A DNA stretch of 64,000 nt from an uncultured Pelagibacteraceae bacterium. GTDB lineage: Bacteria > Pseudomonadota > Alphaproteobacteria > Pelagibacterales > Pelagibacteraceae. The notes under the pieces are model-generated. The model was not told the DNA's origin. It did not search any database and was given only the letters and a program-made list of their open reading frames with translations. The translations under genes were made by a program, and so were the position numbers. The stretch is taken from NCBI GenBank assembly GCA_902592935.1, contig CACJGD010000002.1:29889-93888 (forward strand), written 5' to 3'. This document shows, piece after piece, positions 27,326-37,275 of this stretch (positions within the stretch are counted from its first letter, which is position 1; every line of letters starts with the position of its first letter).

Positions 27326-28405
27326 ATGAGTATGAAATTTTATTTTAAAATTGATAATTATATTAATCAAGAGCTTAGATTAAAGTGGGTAGAGTTAGAA
27401 AAAAATAGTTATTTAAATTTTTTTCAATCTATTGAATGGATTGAATATTGGAATAAAATTTTTATAGAAACTAAAAATGTTCACTACAAACCTTTTTATG
27501 TATCAGTTTATCACAATGAAGCCCTAGTTCTTGTTCTTCCACTATGTATAGAAATAAAAAAATTTAATGTTAAAGTTCTTAAATTTATTGGTGAACCTTA
27601 TAATGACATTTGTTTTCCAATAATTAAAAAAAATTACGAGTTTGATTTTAAAAATTTTAATTTATGTTTTGAAGAATTTTTAAAAAAAAATAAAAATAAG
27701 TTTGATTTAATTTATTTAAAAAATTTATTAAATCATAATAAGTTTTGTGAAAACCCCCTTCTCCAAAATAAAAGAATATTTAAGTCTGATATCAATTATT
27801 ATATTCATCTTAAAGATTGGCAGAGTTATTTAAATGAAATAGGCTCTGGAAAAAATAATGAAGTAAATAAAAAAATAAAAAATTTAAAAAAAGAAGGTGA
27901 ATTAAAATATGAATTTGATAACAAGTCAAAAAAGACTGAAATTTTAAGCTTTATTATTCATCACAAAAATAAACAATTTAATTTAAAAAAAAAAAGAAAT
28001 ATTTTTTATTTTCAACAAAACAAGAAATATATAGAAAATTTAAATAAATTTGAGCCGGCAATATTTAGTTATTTATCATTAAACGATGAAATTATAAGTG
28101 CTCATGTTGGATATCTACATAATCATAATTTTTATCATATAATGCCAACACATAACATAGATTATAATAAATTTTCACCAGGAACTTTGCTGTTATCGAA
28201 TATGATAAAAAGTTCTTGTGAAGAAAAAGAAATTAAAAATTTTGATTTTACAATTGGATCTGAAATTTACAAAATGAAATGGAGCAATAATAAAAATATT
28301 TTATATACATATTTGTATTATACAAGTTTAAAAGGTTTTATTTATAATTTATTCTTAAAATTTAAAATTAAATTCATTAAAAAATATTTAATAAGAAAAA
28401 AATGA
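27326..28405 (+). CDS. GNAT-superfamily acyltransferase, FemAB/BioF2-like
   Basis: The 359-residue protein resembles the BioF2-like/FemAB acyltransferase group: N-terminal FFQSIEWIEYWNKIF, a middle VLPLCIEIKKF, and the C-terminal ISAHVGYLHNHNFYHIMPTHNIDYNKFSPGTLLL followed by FDFTIGSEIYKMKW. Family members move acyl or aminoacyl groups onto glycan or peptide acceptors. Four bp after the DegT-like gene and overlapping the next by 4 bp; likely acylates the amino sugar its neighbour makes (inference). Confidence 0.75.
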   Translation: MSMKFYFKIDNYINQELRLKWVELEKNSYLNFFQSIEWIEYWNKIFIETKNVHYKPFYVSVYHNEALVLVLPLCIEIKKFNVKVLKFIGEPYNDICFPIIKKNYEFDFKNFNLCFEEFLKKNKNKFDLIYLKNLLNHNKFCENPLLQNKRIFKSDINYYIHLKDWQSYLNEIGSGKNNEVNKKIKNLKKEGELKYEFDNKSKKTEILSFIIHHKNKQFNLKKKRNIFYFQQNKKYIENLNKFEPAIFSYLSLNDEIISAHVGYLHNHNFYHIMPTHNIDYNKFSPGTLLLSNMIKSSCEEKEIKNFDFTIGSEIYKMKWSNNKNILYTYLYYTSLKGFIYNLFLKFKIKFIKKYLIRKK

Positions 28406-29613
28406 AAAAACTTGGAGTATTAAATTTAAAATTGATTAATATTCAAAGTTTCACTCAATCAAAATTTTTTTTAATTATATTATTTTTATTGCTTCTTATA
28501 AGTAGCTACAGTTTTATAAATTCTATGATACCGGTTTATTTAGTTTGTTCTTTTGCAATAATAATAAATTTAAACAAATTAAAATTAAGTAAAAAAAATA
28601 TAATTGGTTATCTGTTATTTATATTATTTATAGGTATAACTTTATTAAATTCCGATAATTTTATTTTTAGTTTAAGAGTATTCAGGTATTATTTTGGATT
28701 TTTAATATTTTACTTATATTTAAATTTGATAGATATTAAAAATCTTAATTATAAAAATATTATAATTTTTTTAATTTATTGGGTAATTATAGAGTCATTA
28801 TTGATCAATACAATTATTGATCCTGGCCTAATTCAACCAGATTTTAGAGATACGACGTTTTTAGGTTTTTATTATAGACCATGGTCTTTTAACTCAAATC
28901 CAACAGCAACAGCTTGTATTTTAATTTTTATGTATTACTTCATTGAAACCTCACTTAGAGTAAACTTAGGAATTAAAAATCTTTTTTTACTTTGTATAGC
29001 TATACTTCTTTTATTTAGTACTACTGGTTTTGCATTATTAGCCATTTTTTTATTCTTAAAATTCATTATTGATGATAAATATAAAATTATTAATTTTTTT
29101 ATATTAAGTGTATTTACAATAATTCTATTAAGTATTGAAAATTTATATCCAAGTAATTATTATAGTATAACTGATAAATATATTAATTTTGAAAAAATTT
29201 CTTCTAAATATCTTCTAGAAATTTATGATTACAAATTAAAACAATCTATTGATTTTATTTTTCAATTTATAAACAGGCCTATTTCTAATTTAATTTTGGG
29301 AGCCAACATTTACAATTTTTCATCGTGTGAAAAAATTTATATAACTGCTCAGGATATTTGTCATTTATTAAAACAAAAAGGTATTGGCGGAGATTTTTCT
29401 ATTCTAAATATCTTATCTCAAATAGGCTTATTAGGAACTTTTACTTTTGTATTAATGTTTATTTTACTTAAAAATAACAATTTAAAATTATATAAATTAT
29501 ACATTTTAATAATTGTTTCATTTTTGCATTATTCAACTATTTTTATGCCATTAGGACAATTATTTTTAGCTTTTATTTTATCTAATAATTTTCGCAATGA
29601 ACCAAAATTATAA
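28402..29613 (+). CDS. Polytopic O-antigen ligase/polymerase-like protein
   Basis: The 403-residue protein has about ten hydrophobic segments and a large polar loop near residues 255-330 (NRPISNLILGANIYNF, GIGGDFSILNILSQIG), the pattern of Wzy polymerases and WaaL ligases. Sequence is too divergent to tell ligase from polymerase. Overlaps the preceding acyltransferase by 4 bp and the next GT by 17 bp, so it belongs to this four-gene + operon. Confidence 0.65.
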   Translation: MKKLGVLNLKLINIQSFTQSKFFLIILFLLLLISSYSFINSMIPVYLVCSFAIIINLNKLKLSKKNIIGYLLFILFIGITLLNSDNFIFSLRVFRYYFGFLIFYLYLNLIDIKNLNYKNIIIFLIYWVIIESLLINTIIDPGLIQPDFRDTTFLGFYYRPWSFNSNPTATACILIFMYYFIETSLRVNLGIKNLFLLCIAILLLFSTTGFALLAIFLFLKFIIDDKYKIINFFILSVFTIILLSIENLYPSNYYSITDKYINFEKISSKYLLEIYDYKLKQSIDFIFQFINRPISNLILGANIYNFSSCEKIYITAQDICHLLKQKGIGGDFSILNILSQIGLLGTFTFVLMFILLKNNNLKLYKLYILIIVSFLHYSTIFMPLGQLFLAFILSNNFRNEPKL

Positions 29614-30520
29614 AATTTCAGTTATTGTTCCTTATTTTAATGAGCAAAGAAAAATTATTAAAACTTTAAACGCTTTAAGAAAACAAACATATAAAAAATT
29701 TGAGGTTATAATGATTAATTCAAATTCTACAGACAATAGTTTTAAAATCGTAAATAACTGGATTGCTAAAAAAAAAGGTAAAATCAAATTTAAAAATTAT
29801 AACAAAAAAACTTCTTATCCATCTTCCTCTAAAAATGCTGGTATCAAGTGTTCAAATAATGATTGGATTGCTTTCATGGATTGCGATTTAAAGTTTTCAA
29901 AAAATTGGCTTCAAACTCAAGTTGAATTTTTGAAAAAAAATAAAACTTCGCATGTAATGGGATTATGTCATTTCACTGGTTTTGATATGATGGATAAAGT
30001 TTATGTTTCACAAACTTGGGGTTATAATTCAAAAATTGCGGTAATACCCTCATCTATATTTCATAAATCATTATTTAAAAAAATAGGTTATTTTCAGAAA
30101 ACAAGAGCTGGATATGATAGAATTTGGAAAAATAAATTAAAAAAATACAATAAAAATTTAGAAGTTAATAATAAATGTTTAATTAAATATCAAACATATA
30201 ATCATGCAAATAGTTACATAAATTTCCTTAAAAAAATATTCAATTACTCAATTTCTTCTTTCAAAGTAAAAGGTAATAATCAACCAAAAATTTACTTGTT
30301 AGTTTTTATGTTATTTGTGTTTATATCTTTAAAAGGATTTAAATATGTTGTTTTTATTTCACTTTTATACTTAATAATTAGATCTTATTTATACCCTTTA
30401 ATTAAATCTAAGAAAATAGATTTAAGAATTTCTTCAATATTTTTTTTGCCAATAGTAGGTTTATCAATCGATTTTATAAGATTTCTCGCTTATTGTTTAT
30501 GTATTTTAAGACTTAAGTGA
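29597..30520 (+). CDS. Glycosyltransferase family 2 with C-terminal membrane segments
   Basis: The 307-residue protein begins ISVIVPYFNEQRKIIKTL, then NSNSTDNSFKI and AFMDCDLKFSKNW containing the DxD-type motif. The last 75 residues form two or three hydrophobic segments (LVFMLFVFISLKGF, YVVFISLLYLIIRSYL), anchoring it to the inner membrane. Likely extends a lipid-linked glycan. Its end overlaps the convergent epimerase gene by 8 bp. Confidence 0.85.
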   Translation: MNQNYKISVIVPYFNEQRKIIKTLNALRKQTYKKFEVIMINSNSTDNSFKIVNNWIAKKKGKIKFKNYNKKTSYPSSSKNAGIKCSNNDWIAFMDCDLKFSKNWLQTQVEFLKKNKTSHVMGLCHFTGFDMMDKVYVSQTWGYNSKIAVIPSSIFHKSLFKKIGYFQKTRAGYDRIWKNKLKKYNKNLEVNNKCLIKYQTYNHANSYINFLKKIFNYSISSFKVKGNNQPKIYLLVFMLFVFISLKGFKYVVFISLLYLIIRSYLYPLIKSKKIDLRISSIFFLPIVGLSIDFIRFLAYCLCILRLK

Positions 30521-31424
30521 ATTTTCTGTACCACTCTAAAGTTTTGTAAATACCTTTATTTAATGGAGTAAAAAAACTACTTTTTATTTTCAAAAATTTT
30601 TTTATTTTAGCATTATTTATCTTAACATCTTTAACTTCTGTTGGATTTTTTTTTGCATAAGCATACTTTAAATTTACATCAATATTTTTCATAATATTTA
30701 AAATTTGATTTACAGAAAATGACTCACCAGATGCAATATTGTAAGATCCATGCTTTAATTTAAAACTTTTGTATATCAATTTTACTAAGTCTTGAACATA
30801 AATAAAATCTCTAGTTTGTTTACCATCTCCAAATATTAAAATTTTTTTATTTAATAAAATATTTTTAATACAATTATGAATAAAACTTTTTTTGTGTACA
30901 GAGTATTCTCCATATACATTAGAAAATCTTAAATTAACTGTTTCTACTTTGTATAACTTAAAAAACACATTAGATATTTCTTCATTAAATTTTTTTGTTA
31001 GTCCATAATATGAAATAGGAAATTTATGACTATCTTCTCTAGAGGCATTAATGTTATCCCCGTATATTGCTCCACCTGTAGAAGCGTTTATTATTTTTAC
31101 TTTTTTTTTATTTCTTCTAACAATGTTTAATATGTTAGAAAATCCAACAATGTTTTGTGAAATACAGTAGTTTGGTCTTTTGTCAGACTCCAATACCCCA
31201 GTTTGACCAGCTAAATTTATAATAATGTCAAAACTAATTAATTTTTTTTTAAGAAGTGATAAGTTTCTAGTATCACAATAAATTATATCTCTTTTATTAA
31301 AATACTTATAATTAATTTTAACTTTGAAATTATCTAAAATTTTTACATTTAGTTTTTTTTCTTTTAAATATTTATAAAGGTTTGTTCCAATAAAACCTAG
31401 GCCACCAATAATTGCAATTTTCAT
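30513..31424 (-). CDS. NAD-dependent sugar epimerase/dehydratase
   Basis: An extended SDR of 303 residues: IAIIGGLGFIGTNLYKYL, INLAGQTGVLESD, NASTGGAIYG, catalytic YGLTK (YxxxK), RFSNVYGE and a C-terminal VKDVKINNAKIKKFL typical of UDP-galactose/glucose 4-epimerase relatives. Probably interconverts UDP-sugars for the glycan. Single gene between two + genes, starting 48 bp from the divergent ligase-like gene. Confidence 0.82.
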   Translation of the reverse strand: MKIAIIGGLGFIGTNLYKYLKEKKLNVKILDNFKVKINYKYFNKRDIIYCDTRNLSLLKKKLISFDIIINLAGQTGVLESDKRPNYCISQNIVGFSNILNIVRRNKKKVKIINASTGGAIYGDNINASREDSHKFPISYYGLTKKFNEEISNVFFKLYKVETVNLRFSNVYGEYSVHKKSFIHNCIKNILLNKKILIFGDGKQTRDFIYVQDLVKLIYKSFKLKHGSYNIASGESFSVNQILNIMKNIDVNLKYAYAKKNPTEVKDVKINNAKIKKFLKIKSSFFTPLNKGIYKTLEWYRKFT

Positions 31425-31472
31425 CGCAAAATGTATAACAGATATAATCCTAAATTAAATTAAATTGATTTA

Positions 31473-32762
31473 ATGAATCAAAAAATAATTAATTACTCCT
31501 CAATTTTACTTTATATACTTCCTTACTCCTTTATAGTGGGACCACTAGTATCAGAATCTCTTATTTTAATTTGTAATATTTCTGTTGTTTACATTATAAT
31601 TAAACATAAAGAGTTTCATTTTTTTAAAAAAAAATTAATAATTTTTTTAACAATAATTAATTTATATTTAATTTTTTCATCCTTATTATCTGAACATATT
31701 CTTTTTTCATTAAAATCCTCTTTTTTTTATTTTAGGTGGATATTACTTGTAGTATCAATTTATTATATAGCATCAAATAATAAAAATTTTTTAAAATATC
31801 TTTGTTTGAATTTTTTTGTTTCTTTTCTAATATTTTTTTTAGACAGTCATTTTCAGTTAATTTTTGAAAAAAATATTTTAGGATATAAAATTTTAGTTCC
31901 CCATAGAATTTCAAGTTTTTTTGCTGATGAACTTATATTAGGAGGCTTCGTCTTAAAAATACTTCCATTGTTGTTAGTTTGTTTTTTTATGTACAAAAAA
32001 TACTTTAAATATCCAAAAGCTTTATTTACAATTCTAGTTGCATTAGTTTTTTCCACAATAATAATAAGTGGTGAAAGATCTGCGATATATTTATTTTTAA
32101 TTTTTTTCTTAATATTTTTTGTAATAAATTTACATAAGTTCAATAAGGAATTTATTAACTTCTTCTTAGTTGTTTTTATATTTTTTGGCTCGGTTTATTT
32201 TTTTAGTGACACTTATAAGTTGAGAATATTTACAAATTTTTATAATTCAATTTCAAACAAAGTGTTTCATAATGAAATTGGCAGATCAAAATTTAAGAAT
32301 TTTTCATTATTCTCATACGAACATGAAAAACATATCACTAGTGCTTATCTAATTTTTAAAAAGAGTGACTTTAAAACAAAATTAATAGGAATCGGACCTA
32401 AAAATTTTAGAAATTTTTGTGACATAAAAAAGTATTGTGATTATGAAAATTGTTGTAGCTCACACCCACACAATATACCGATTCAGATTTTGGCTGAAAC
32501 TGGATTAATTGGATTAGCTTTGCTAATTTTTGTTTATTTAAAATTAATTCAAATTTTATGGAAAATTTTTCTATCTAATTTTAAAAACAAAAACACTCGG
32601 ACAAATTTTATCGAAAATTCTTTAGTCTTAGGAATTTTTATTTTATTGTTTCCTCTTTCAACATCGGGTAATTTTTTTCACAATAAATTTAATATTATTT
32701 TGTTTACTTTAATAGGTTTTTGGCATGCTACAAAAATAAAAAAACAACACAAAAGTCTTTAA
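31473..32762 (+). CDS. O-antigen ligase family membrane protein, paralogue 1
   Basis: The 429-residue polytopic protein has about ten membrane segments and the family core SSFFADELILGGFVLKILP, IISGERSAIYLF and the large periplasmic loop ending SSHPHNIPIQILAETGLIG, the H-containing motif of the Wzy_C/O-antigen ligase family. Closely patterned like the gene at 34763. Convergent with the Wzz-like gene; the stops share a TTAA palindrome. Confidence 0.82.
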   Translation: MNQKIINYSSILLYILPYSFIVGPLVSESLILICNISVVYIIIKHKEFHFFKKKLIIFLTIINLYLIFSSLLSEHILFSLKSSFFYFRWILLVVSIYYIASNNKNFLKYLCLNFFVSFLIFFLDSHFQLIFEKNILGYKILVPHRISSFFADELILGGFVLKILPLLLVCFFMYKKYFKYPKALFTILVALVFSTIIISGERSAIYLFLIFFLIFFVINLHKFNKEFINFFLVVFIFFGSVYFFSDTYKLRIFTNFYNSISNKVFHNEIGRSKFKNFSLFSYEHEKHITSAYLIFKKSDFKTKLIGIGPKNFRNFCDIKKYCDYENCCSSHPHNIPIQILAETGLIGLALLIFVYLKLIQILWKIFLSNFKNKNTRTNFIENSLVLGIFILLFPLSTSGNFFHNKFNIILFTLIGFWHATKIKKQHKSL

Positions 32763-33550
32763 TTTTTATTTGGCATAAAGAGCACCAATCCAATTGATAT
32801 AATAAATCCAACAAATATTGACAAAATTACAATTTTAAATTTACTAATTCTATTGTCAGTTATCTGCATGGTACTTAGATTAATTGAAACAAACTCTATA
32901 CTATTGCTTTTATTTAATAAACTTTCCAAATTTACAATTGTGCTTCTAAGTTCTGATATTTCTCTTAATTGCTCTAATGAGTCAGTAGATAGAATATCAA
33001 TTTTTTTAGATGTACTTTCTAGCTTATGTTTAACGGTAGTATTAAAATTCTCTTTAAAGTTTTCATTAGTTATACTTAATATTTTTTCTAAAAAAATATT
33101 TACATTCTGATTTTGTTTAAGCTTGAGAATATCTATTAGTAAAGAATGTTGGTTGGCAGAATTATCCTTAATTATTCTTGTATTTTTCTTTAAATCTTCA
33201 AAATTTAACAATTGTTCATTTTTACTTAATATTGTGGTGATCAGCTCTTGTTCGTAACTACGTAAAAAACTTAAAGGTGAATAGTATAATGAATATAAGC
33301 TATCAATGTTTTTCTTATTAGTTTGTCTAGTCTTCGGATTAAAATTATAGGAAAATTCTGGAAAATTTTTTTCAAATTCGATGACTGAAATTGGGTGAAT
33401 TCTTAATTTATAATTTTCAATTATTTTTTTGTTTGTTTCCCATAAATATGCACAAATTGGAATCACAATAACTAAAAATAGAGGAATAAATTTATATTTG
33501 TAAATTTTAACTACTAGATCACTTAAATTTTCTACTTCATTTGAATTCAT
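32759..33550 (-). CDS. wzz: Wzz-like polysaccharide chain-length determinant
   Basis: The 263-residue protein has a transmembrane helix near residues 17-33 (FIPLFLVIVIPICAYLW), a long helical periplasmic region, and a second transmembrane helix near the C-terminus (FKIVILSIFVGFIISIGLVLF), the classic Wzz/PCP topology. No kinase domain is attached. It would set the length of a Wzy-made polymer and is placed between ligase/polymerase-like genes. Confidence 0.75.
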   Translation of the reverse strand: MNSNEVENLSDLVVKIYKYKFIPLFLVIVIPICAYLWETNKKIIENYKLRIHPISVIEFEKNFPEFSYNFNPKTRQTNKKNIDSLYSLYYSPLSFLRSYEQELITTILSKNEQLLNFEDLKKNTRIIKDNSANQHSLLIDILKLKQNQNVNIFLEKILSITNENFKENFNTTVKHKLESTSKKIDILSTDSLEQLREISELRSTIVNLESLLNKSNSIEFVSINLSTMQITDNRISKFKIVILSIFVGFIISIGLVLFMPNKN

Positions 33551-33605
33551 TATTATTATTTATATTTTGTTTGTAATAATATCAATATAACTTTTTTTGT
33601 TAAAT

Positions 33606-34739
33606 TTATGATGATTTATGTTCTATTTTAAAAAAAGATAATAAGATGGAAACGTAGAATGCTACATATGAATACCTAAAATATGAAGTAAATGTATTTG
33701 TATAAATACCAATTAATATAAGAATAATTAGTAAATTAATTGTTATCAAGGATTTTCTAAAAAAATAATAAAATACAATTTGAACAAATAATATTTCAAA
33801 TGCCAAATAGTAGAATAAATAGCTTTTAGTAAAAAAAGAAAAACTCCCACTTATAAAAATAATAGGCCAAAGTCCTGCTCTTATTAATGATCCAGCTTTG
33901 TATTCTGCAAAACTAGGTACTTGATCAAATCCTCTACCTCCGAGATCTGCTACATTTCTAGATTTTAAAAATTCTTTAATTGATATAACGAAATCTTGGT
34001 GAGTATAATCATAGTCGTTATAAATAATCCTAAAAAATAATATTAATAAAAATATTATGATAAGAGACAAAAGTGAGACAAAAATTTTTTTGTTGAATCT
34101 TTTATAGTCTAAAAATAAAATATAATAAATTATTGCTCCAAATCTTAACGGCGTGGCAAGTAAAAAACTGACAATTAATGAATATATATTTTGATAAGTA
34201 AAAAAAATAATTAAAGTAAATAATACAAGACTGTCTTTAAGTATATTGATTGTTAAATGACATCTATAAGGCAAAAATAGAACCAAAGATAAAAAAATTA
34301 AATTTTTATGATCAAAAGCTCTTTTTTTAAAATTTTTAAAATAGTAATTAATAATTAGTATATTTAGAATTAAATGAATAATAATGTTAAACTGAATAAC
34401 ATATCTATAAAAAGTATTATGAAAAAAAGTAAGAGATTTAATTGAATTTATTTTTTCATGGAACTCAAAAATTAAGTTGATAATTGAGGGATATAATGCA
34501 TTAGAAAAGAATTTAGTATAAAATATTTTAATATTTTCAAATAAACCTAATTTGAAAGATAAGTTTGTATATCTTGAAAAATTTTCAAAGTAATATACGG
34601 AATCAGGGTGATATTGTGGTGAAATTCCAATTATTCTTCTTTCAAAATATAAAAAAAAATAAATATAAATCGTTGATAAAATAGTTATAAAAATAAAAAT
34701 TATGTATTTTTTTATTTTTTTATTTTCATCTAAAAACAT
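33606..34739 (-). CDS. Polytopic membrane protein, possible Wzy/EpsG-like polymerase
   Basis: About ten hydrophobic segments over 377 residues. I choose the ATG at 34739 (MFLDENKK) rather than the 34805 start of the ORF track because the longer version overlaps the divergent ligase-like gene. A segment LTINILKDSLVLFTLIIFF resembles the EpsG-type polymerase motif, where a KES/KDS element follows a membrane helix. No firm family assignment; a role in polymerising the glycan is inference from neighbours. Confidence 0.55.
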   Translation of the reverse strand: MFLDENKKIKKYIIFIFITILSTIYIYFFLYFERRIIGISPQYHPDSVYYFENFSRYTNLSFKLGLFENIKIFYTKFFSNALYPSIINLIFEFHEKINSIKSLTFFHNTFYRYVIQFNIIIHLILNILIINYYFKNFKKRAFDHKNLIFLSLVLFLPYRCHLTINILKDSLVLFTLIIFFTYQNIYSLIVSFLLATPLRFGAIIYYILFLDYKRFNKKIFVSLLSLIIIFLLILFFRIIYNDYDYTHQDFVISIKEFLKSRNVADLGGRGFDQVPSFAEYKAGSLIRAGLWPIIFISGSFSFFTKSYLFYYLAFEILFVQIVFYYFFRKSLITINLLIILILIGIYTNTFTSYFRYSYVAFYVSILLSFFKIEHKSS

Positions 34740-34762
34740 AATAGAATTTATTAAATATATTA

Positions 34763-36058
34763 ATGGATAGTAAAATTCTATTAATAAATAGGTATTTAGT
34801 ATCACTTTTGCCTATAACATTAATTTTTAGTATTTTTTTAGCAGATTTAATTGTTGTATGTACTTCAATTATTTTTTTATTATTTATTTTTAAAAATAAA
34901 AAATTTGACTTATTTAACAATCTTGAATTTAAAATTTTTCTTATATTATATTCATCGGTACTTCTAAGCCTAATATTATCTGATTTAAAACCTGATAATT
35001 TTATAAAAGGAATTGGTTATTTTAGATTTGGAATATTAATATTATTAATAAAATATTTGATCGATTATGATAAAAAATTCTTAAATCTTTTTGTAAGAAT
35101 TACGATTTATTCAATAATAATATTATTTTTTGGAGTTTTGCTGCAAGTTTTAGATTTTGAACCTATTTCTGAGTTAAAACCATATTCAAGATTTACAAGT
35201 TTTTTTCATGATGAAGCTGTATTAGGATCATATTTAATTAAAATTTTACCCCTTATAATCGGAATCCTTGTTTATCTAAAAAAAGAGAAACTAGCATACT
35301 TTGTTCTATTTCTTGTTTGTGTTATGATATTTCTTTCCGGAGAAAGATCAGCTATTTTTTTATTATTATTTTTTTTATTTTCTTTATTTTTTTTAACAAA
35401 AATTTATTCAATATTTATAAAAGGTATTCTGATAGCATTAATAATAATATCCTCTTATTCTGTTTTAAAATTATTTCCAGAAACTAAATTTAGAGTTTAC
35501 AATAAAACCTTATATCAACTTGGTATCATAGAGCCTGAGAGAAAGTATGTTGAATTTGAAGTATCAAAAGATAAGTGGATTGGCGTTATAAAGGAAGATT
35601 ATTTTATTCCTTTAAAATATTATTTAATGTTTAAAACTTCTATAAATATTTTTAAAGATAATTATTTTTTTGGTACTGGGGTAAAATCATTTAGAGAACA
35701 ATGTAAAAAAAATAAATATTATATAATTGAAAATTATTCAGCATTTGAAGATAAACCACATGATTATTATCCTGGTTATACTGGTATAGATGGTTGTTCT
35801 ACACATCCACATAATTATTATTTTCAACTTTTATCAGAAACAGGAATTTTTTCCTTTATAGTTGTTATTTTTACTTTTTTTTACTCTTTCTATAACTTTT
35901 TTAGTCGAGAAGAAATTTATCTAAAAATATTATATTTAAGTCTAGTAATGAATTTGTTCCCTTTTGTTTTTACCGGTTCTTTTTATAATAATTTTTTATC
36001 CATACTAATTTACTTGCCTATTGGTTTTTTACATGTAAAAAATATGAAAGAGGTTTAA
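34763..36058 (+). CDS. O-antigen ligase family membrane protein, paralogue 2
   Basis: The 431-residue polytopic protein shares its key segments with the gene at 31473: SFFHDEAVLGSYLIKILP, LSGERSAIFLL, and the loop GCSTHPHNYYFQLLSETGIF with the conserved His pair. It is probably a WaaL-type ligase or a Wzy polymerase. Start lies only 23 bp from the start of the divergent - gene, so promoters must overlap coding DNA. Confidence 0.82.
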   Translation: MDSKILLINRYLVSLLPITLIFSIFLADLIVVCTSIIFLLFIFKNKKFDLFNNLEFKIFLILYSSVLLSLILSDLKPDNFIKGIGYFRFGILILLIKYLIDYDKKFLNLFVRITIYSIIILFFGVLLQVLDFEPISELKPYSRFTSFFHDEAVLGSYLIKILPLIIGILVYLKKEKLAYFVLFLVCVMIFLSGERSAIFLLLFFLFSLFFLTKIYSIFIKGILIALIIISSYSVLKLFPETKFRVYNKTLYQLGIIEPERKYVEFEVSKDKWIGVIKEDYFIPLKYYLMFKTSINIFKDNYFFGTGVKSFREQCKKNKYYIIENYSAFEDKPHDYYPGYTGIDGCSTHPHNYYFQLLSETGIFSFIVVIFTFFYSFYNFFSREEIYLKILYLSLVMNLFPFVFTGSFYNNFLSILIYLPIGFLHVKNMKEV

Positions 36059-36102
36059 ATTTTTTTTAAATACCAAATTAATTATATTTATTTTTTATTG
36101 AT

Positions 36103-37260
36103 ATGAGAATTATTGTTTTAGGGGGTGATGGTTTTTGTGGGTGGGCTTCAGCTTTGAGACTTTCAAGGAAGGGGCATGATGTTTATATATTTGACAACCT
36201 TTCTAGAAGAAAAATAGATAAAGAACTGAACGCCTCCTCTTTAACACCCATCAAATCAATTTATCAAAGAATTAAAGTTTGGAACAAAATTAATAAAAAA
36301 AAAATAAAATTTTATAAAATTGATATTTCAAAAGAAATATTAAAATTAGAAAGCCTTATAAAGAAAATTAGGCCAGATACGATTGTTCATTTTGCAGAAC
36401 AACGATCCGCTCCCTATAGTATGATAAATCTTAAAACTAGAAATTATACTTTATCAAACAATATTCTTACTAATAATAACATTCTTTATTTAATTGCTAA
36501 ATTGAAGAGAAATATTCACTTAATTCACCTAGGTACCATGGGAGTTTATGGTTATGATTTTAGTAAATTTTTGTTACCAGAGGGATATTATAAAGCAAAA
36601 CTTTTTATAAAAAAAAATATAATTAATACAAAAATTCTGCATCCTGCTAATCCTGGTAGTATTTATCATTTGACAAAAGCACAAGACGAACTTTTATTTC
36701 AATTTTACCAAAAAATGTATGGCTTAAAAATAACTGACTTACACCAAGGTGTTGTTTGGGGAACAAACACTAAGGAGACGTTGTTACATCCTGATTTAAT
36801 AAATAGGTATGACTATGATGGAGATTATGGAACAGTATTAAATAGATTTATTATGCAAGCTGCACTTAATTATCCCTTAACTTTGCATGGTAGTGGAAAT
36901 CAAGTTAGACCTTTTATTAATATTAATAATACAGCTGATTGCATTCTTTTAGCAGCACAAAACAAGAAAAAGTTTAACGAAGTTAAAATTTTTAATCAAT
37001 TAACCGAAACCTTTAGATTAAAAAATCTTGCAAAAAAAATTCAAAAATTAACTAATTGTAAAATAATGCATCACAAAAATCCTAGAATAGAAAATGAGAA
37101 TAATACTTTGGTAGCTAAACCGATGGGTCTCATTGAATTAGGTCTAAAGCCAATAAAATTAAGTGATAATTTAATTAAAAATGAACTGGCTGTTTCTAAG
37201 AGATACTCTTTTAGAGCAGATTTAAATAAAATAAGAGCTAAAAGCCAATGGAGAATTTAA
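36103..37260 (+). CDS. sqdB: UDP-sulfoquinovose synthase-like enzyme (SqdB family)
   Basis: The 385-residue extended SDR starts VLGGDGFCGWASALRLSRKG, the SqdB/SQD1 signature, followed by SLTPIKSI, HFAEQRSAPYSM, LGTMGVYG and catalytic YHLTK (YxxxK), then QGVVWG and FNQLTETF. True SqdB makes UDP-sulfoquinovose from UDP-glucose and sulfite for sulfolipid or sulfated sugars. The similarity runs the full length. Whether sulfoquinovose goes to a lipid or to the surface glycan is open; the following gene is a generic GT4, not clearly SqdX. Confidence 0.82.
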   Translation: MRIIVLGGDGFCGWASALRLSRKGHDVYIFDNLSRRKIDKELNASSLTPIKSIYQRIKVWNKINKKKIKFYKIDISKEILKLESLIKKIRPDTIVHFAEQRSAPYSMINLKTRNYTLSNNILTNNNILYLIAKLKRNIHLIHLGTMGVYGYDFSKFLLPEGYYKAKLFIKKNIINTKILHPANPGSIYHLTKAQDELLFQFYQKMYGLKITDLHQGVVWGTNTKETLLHPDLINRYDYDGDYGTVLNRFIMQAALNYPLTLHGSGNQVRPFININNTADCILLAAQNKKKFNEVKIFNQLTETFRLKNLAKKIQKLTNCKIMHHKNPRIENENNTLVAKPMGLIELGLKPIKLSDNLIKNELAVSKRYSFRADLNKIRAKSQWRI

Positions 37261-37275
37261 TTTTTTTCCAATTTT

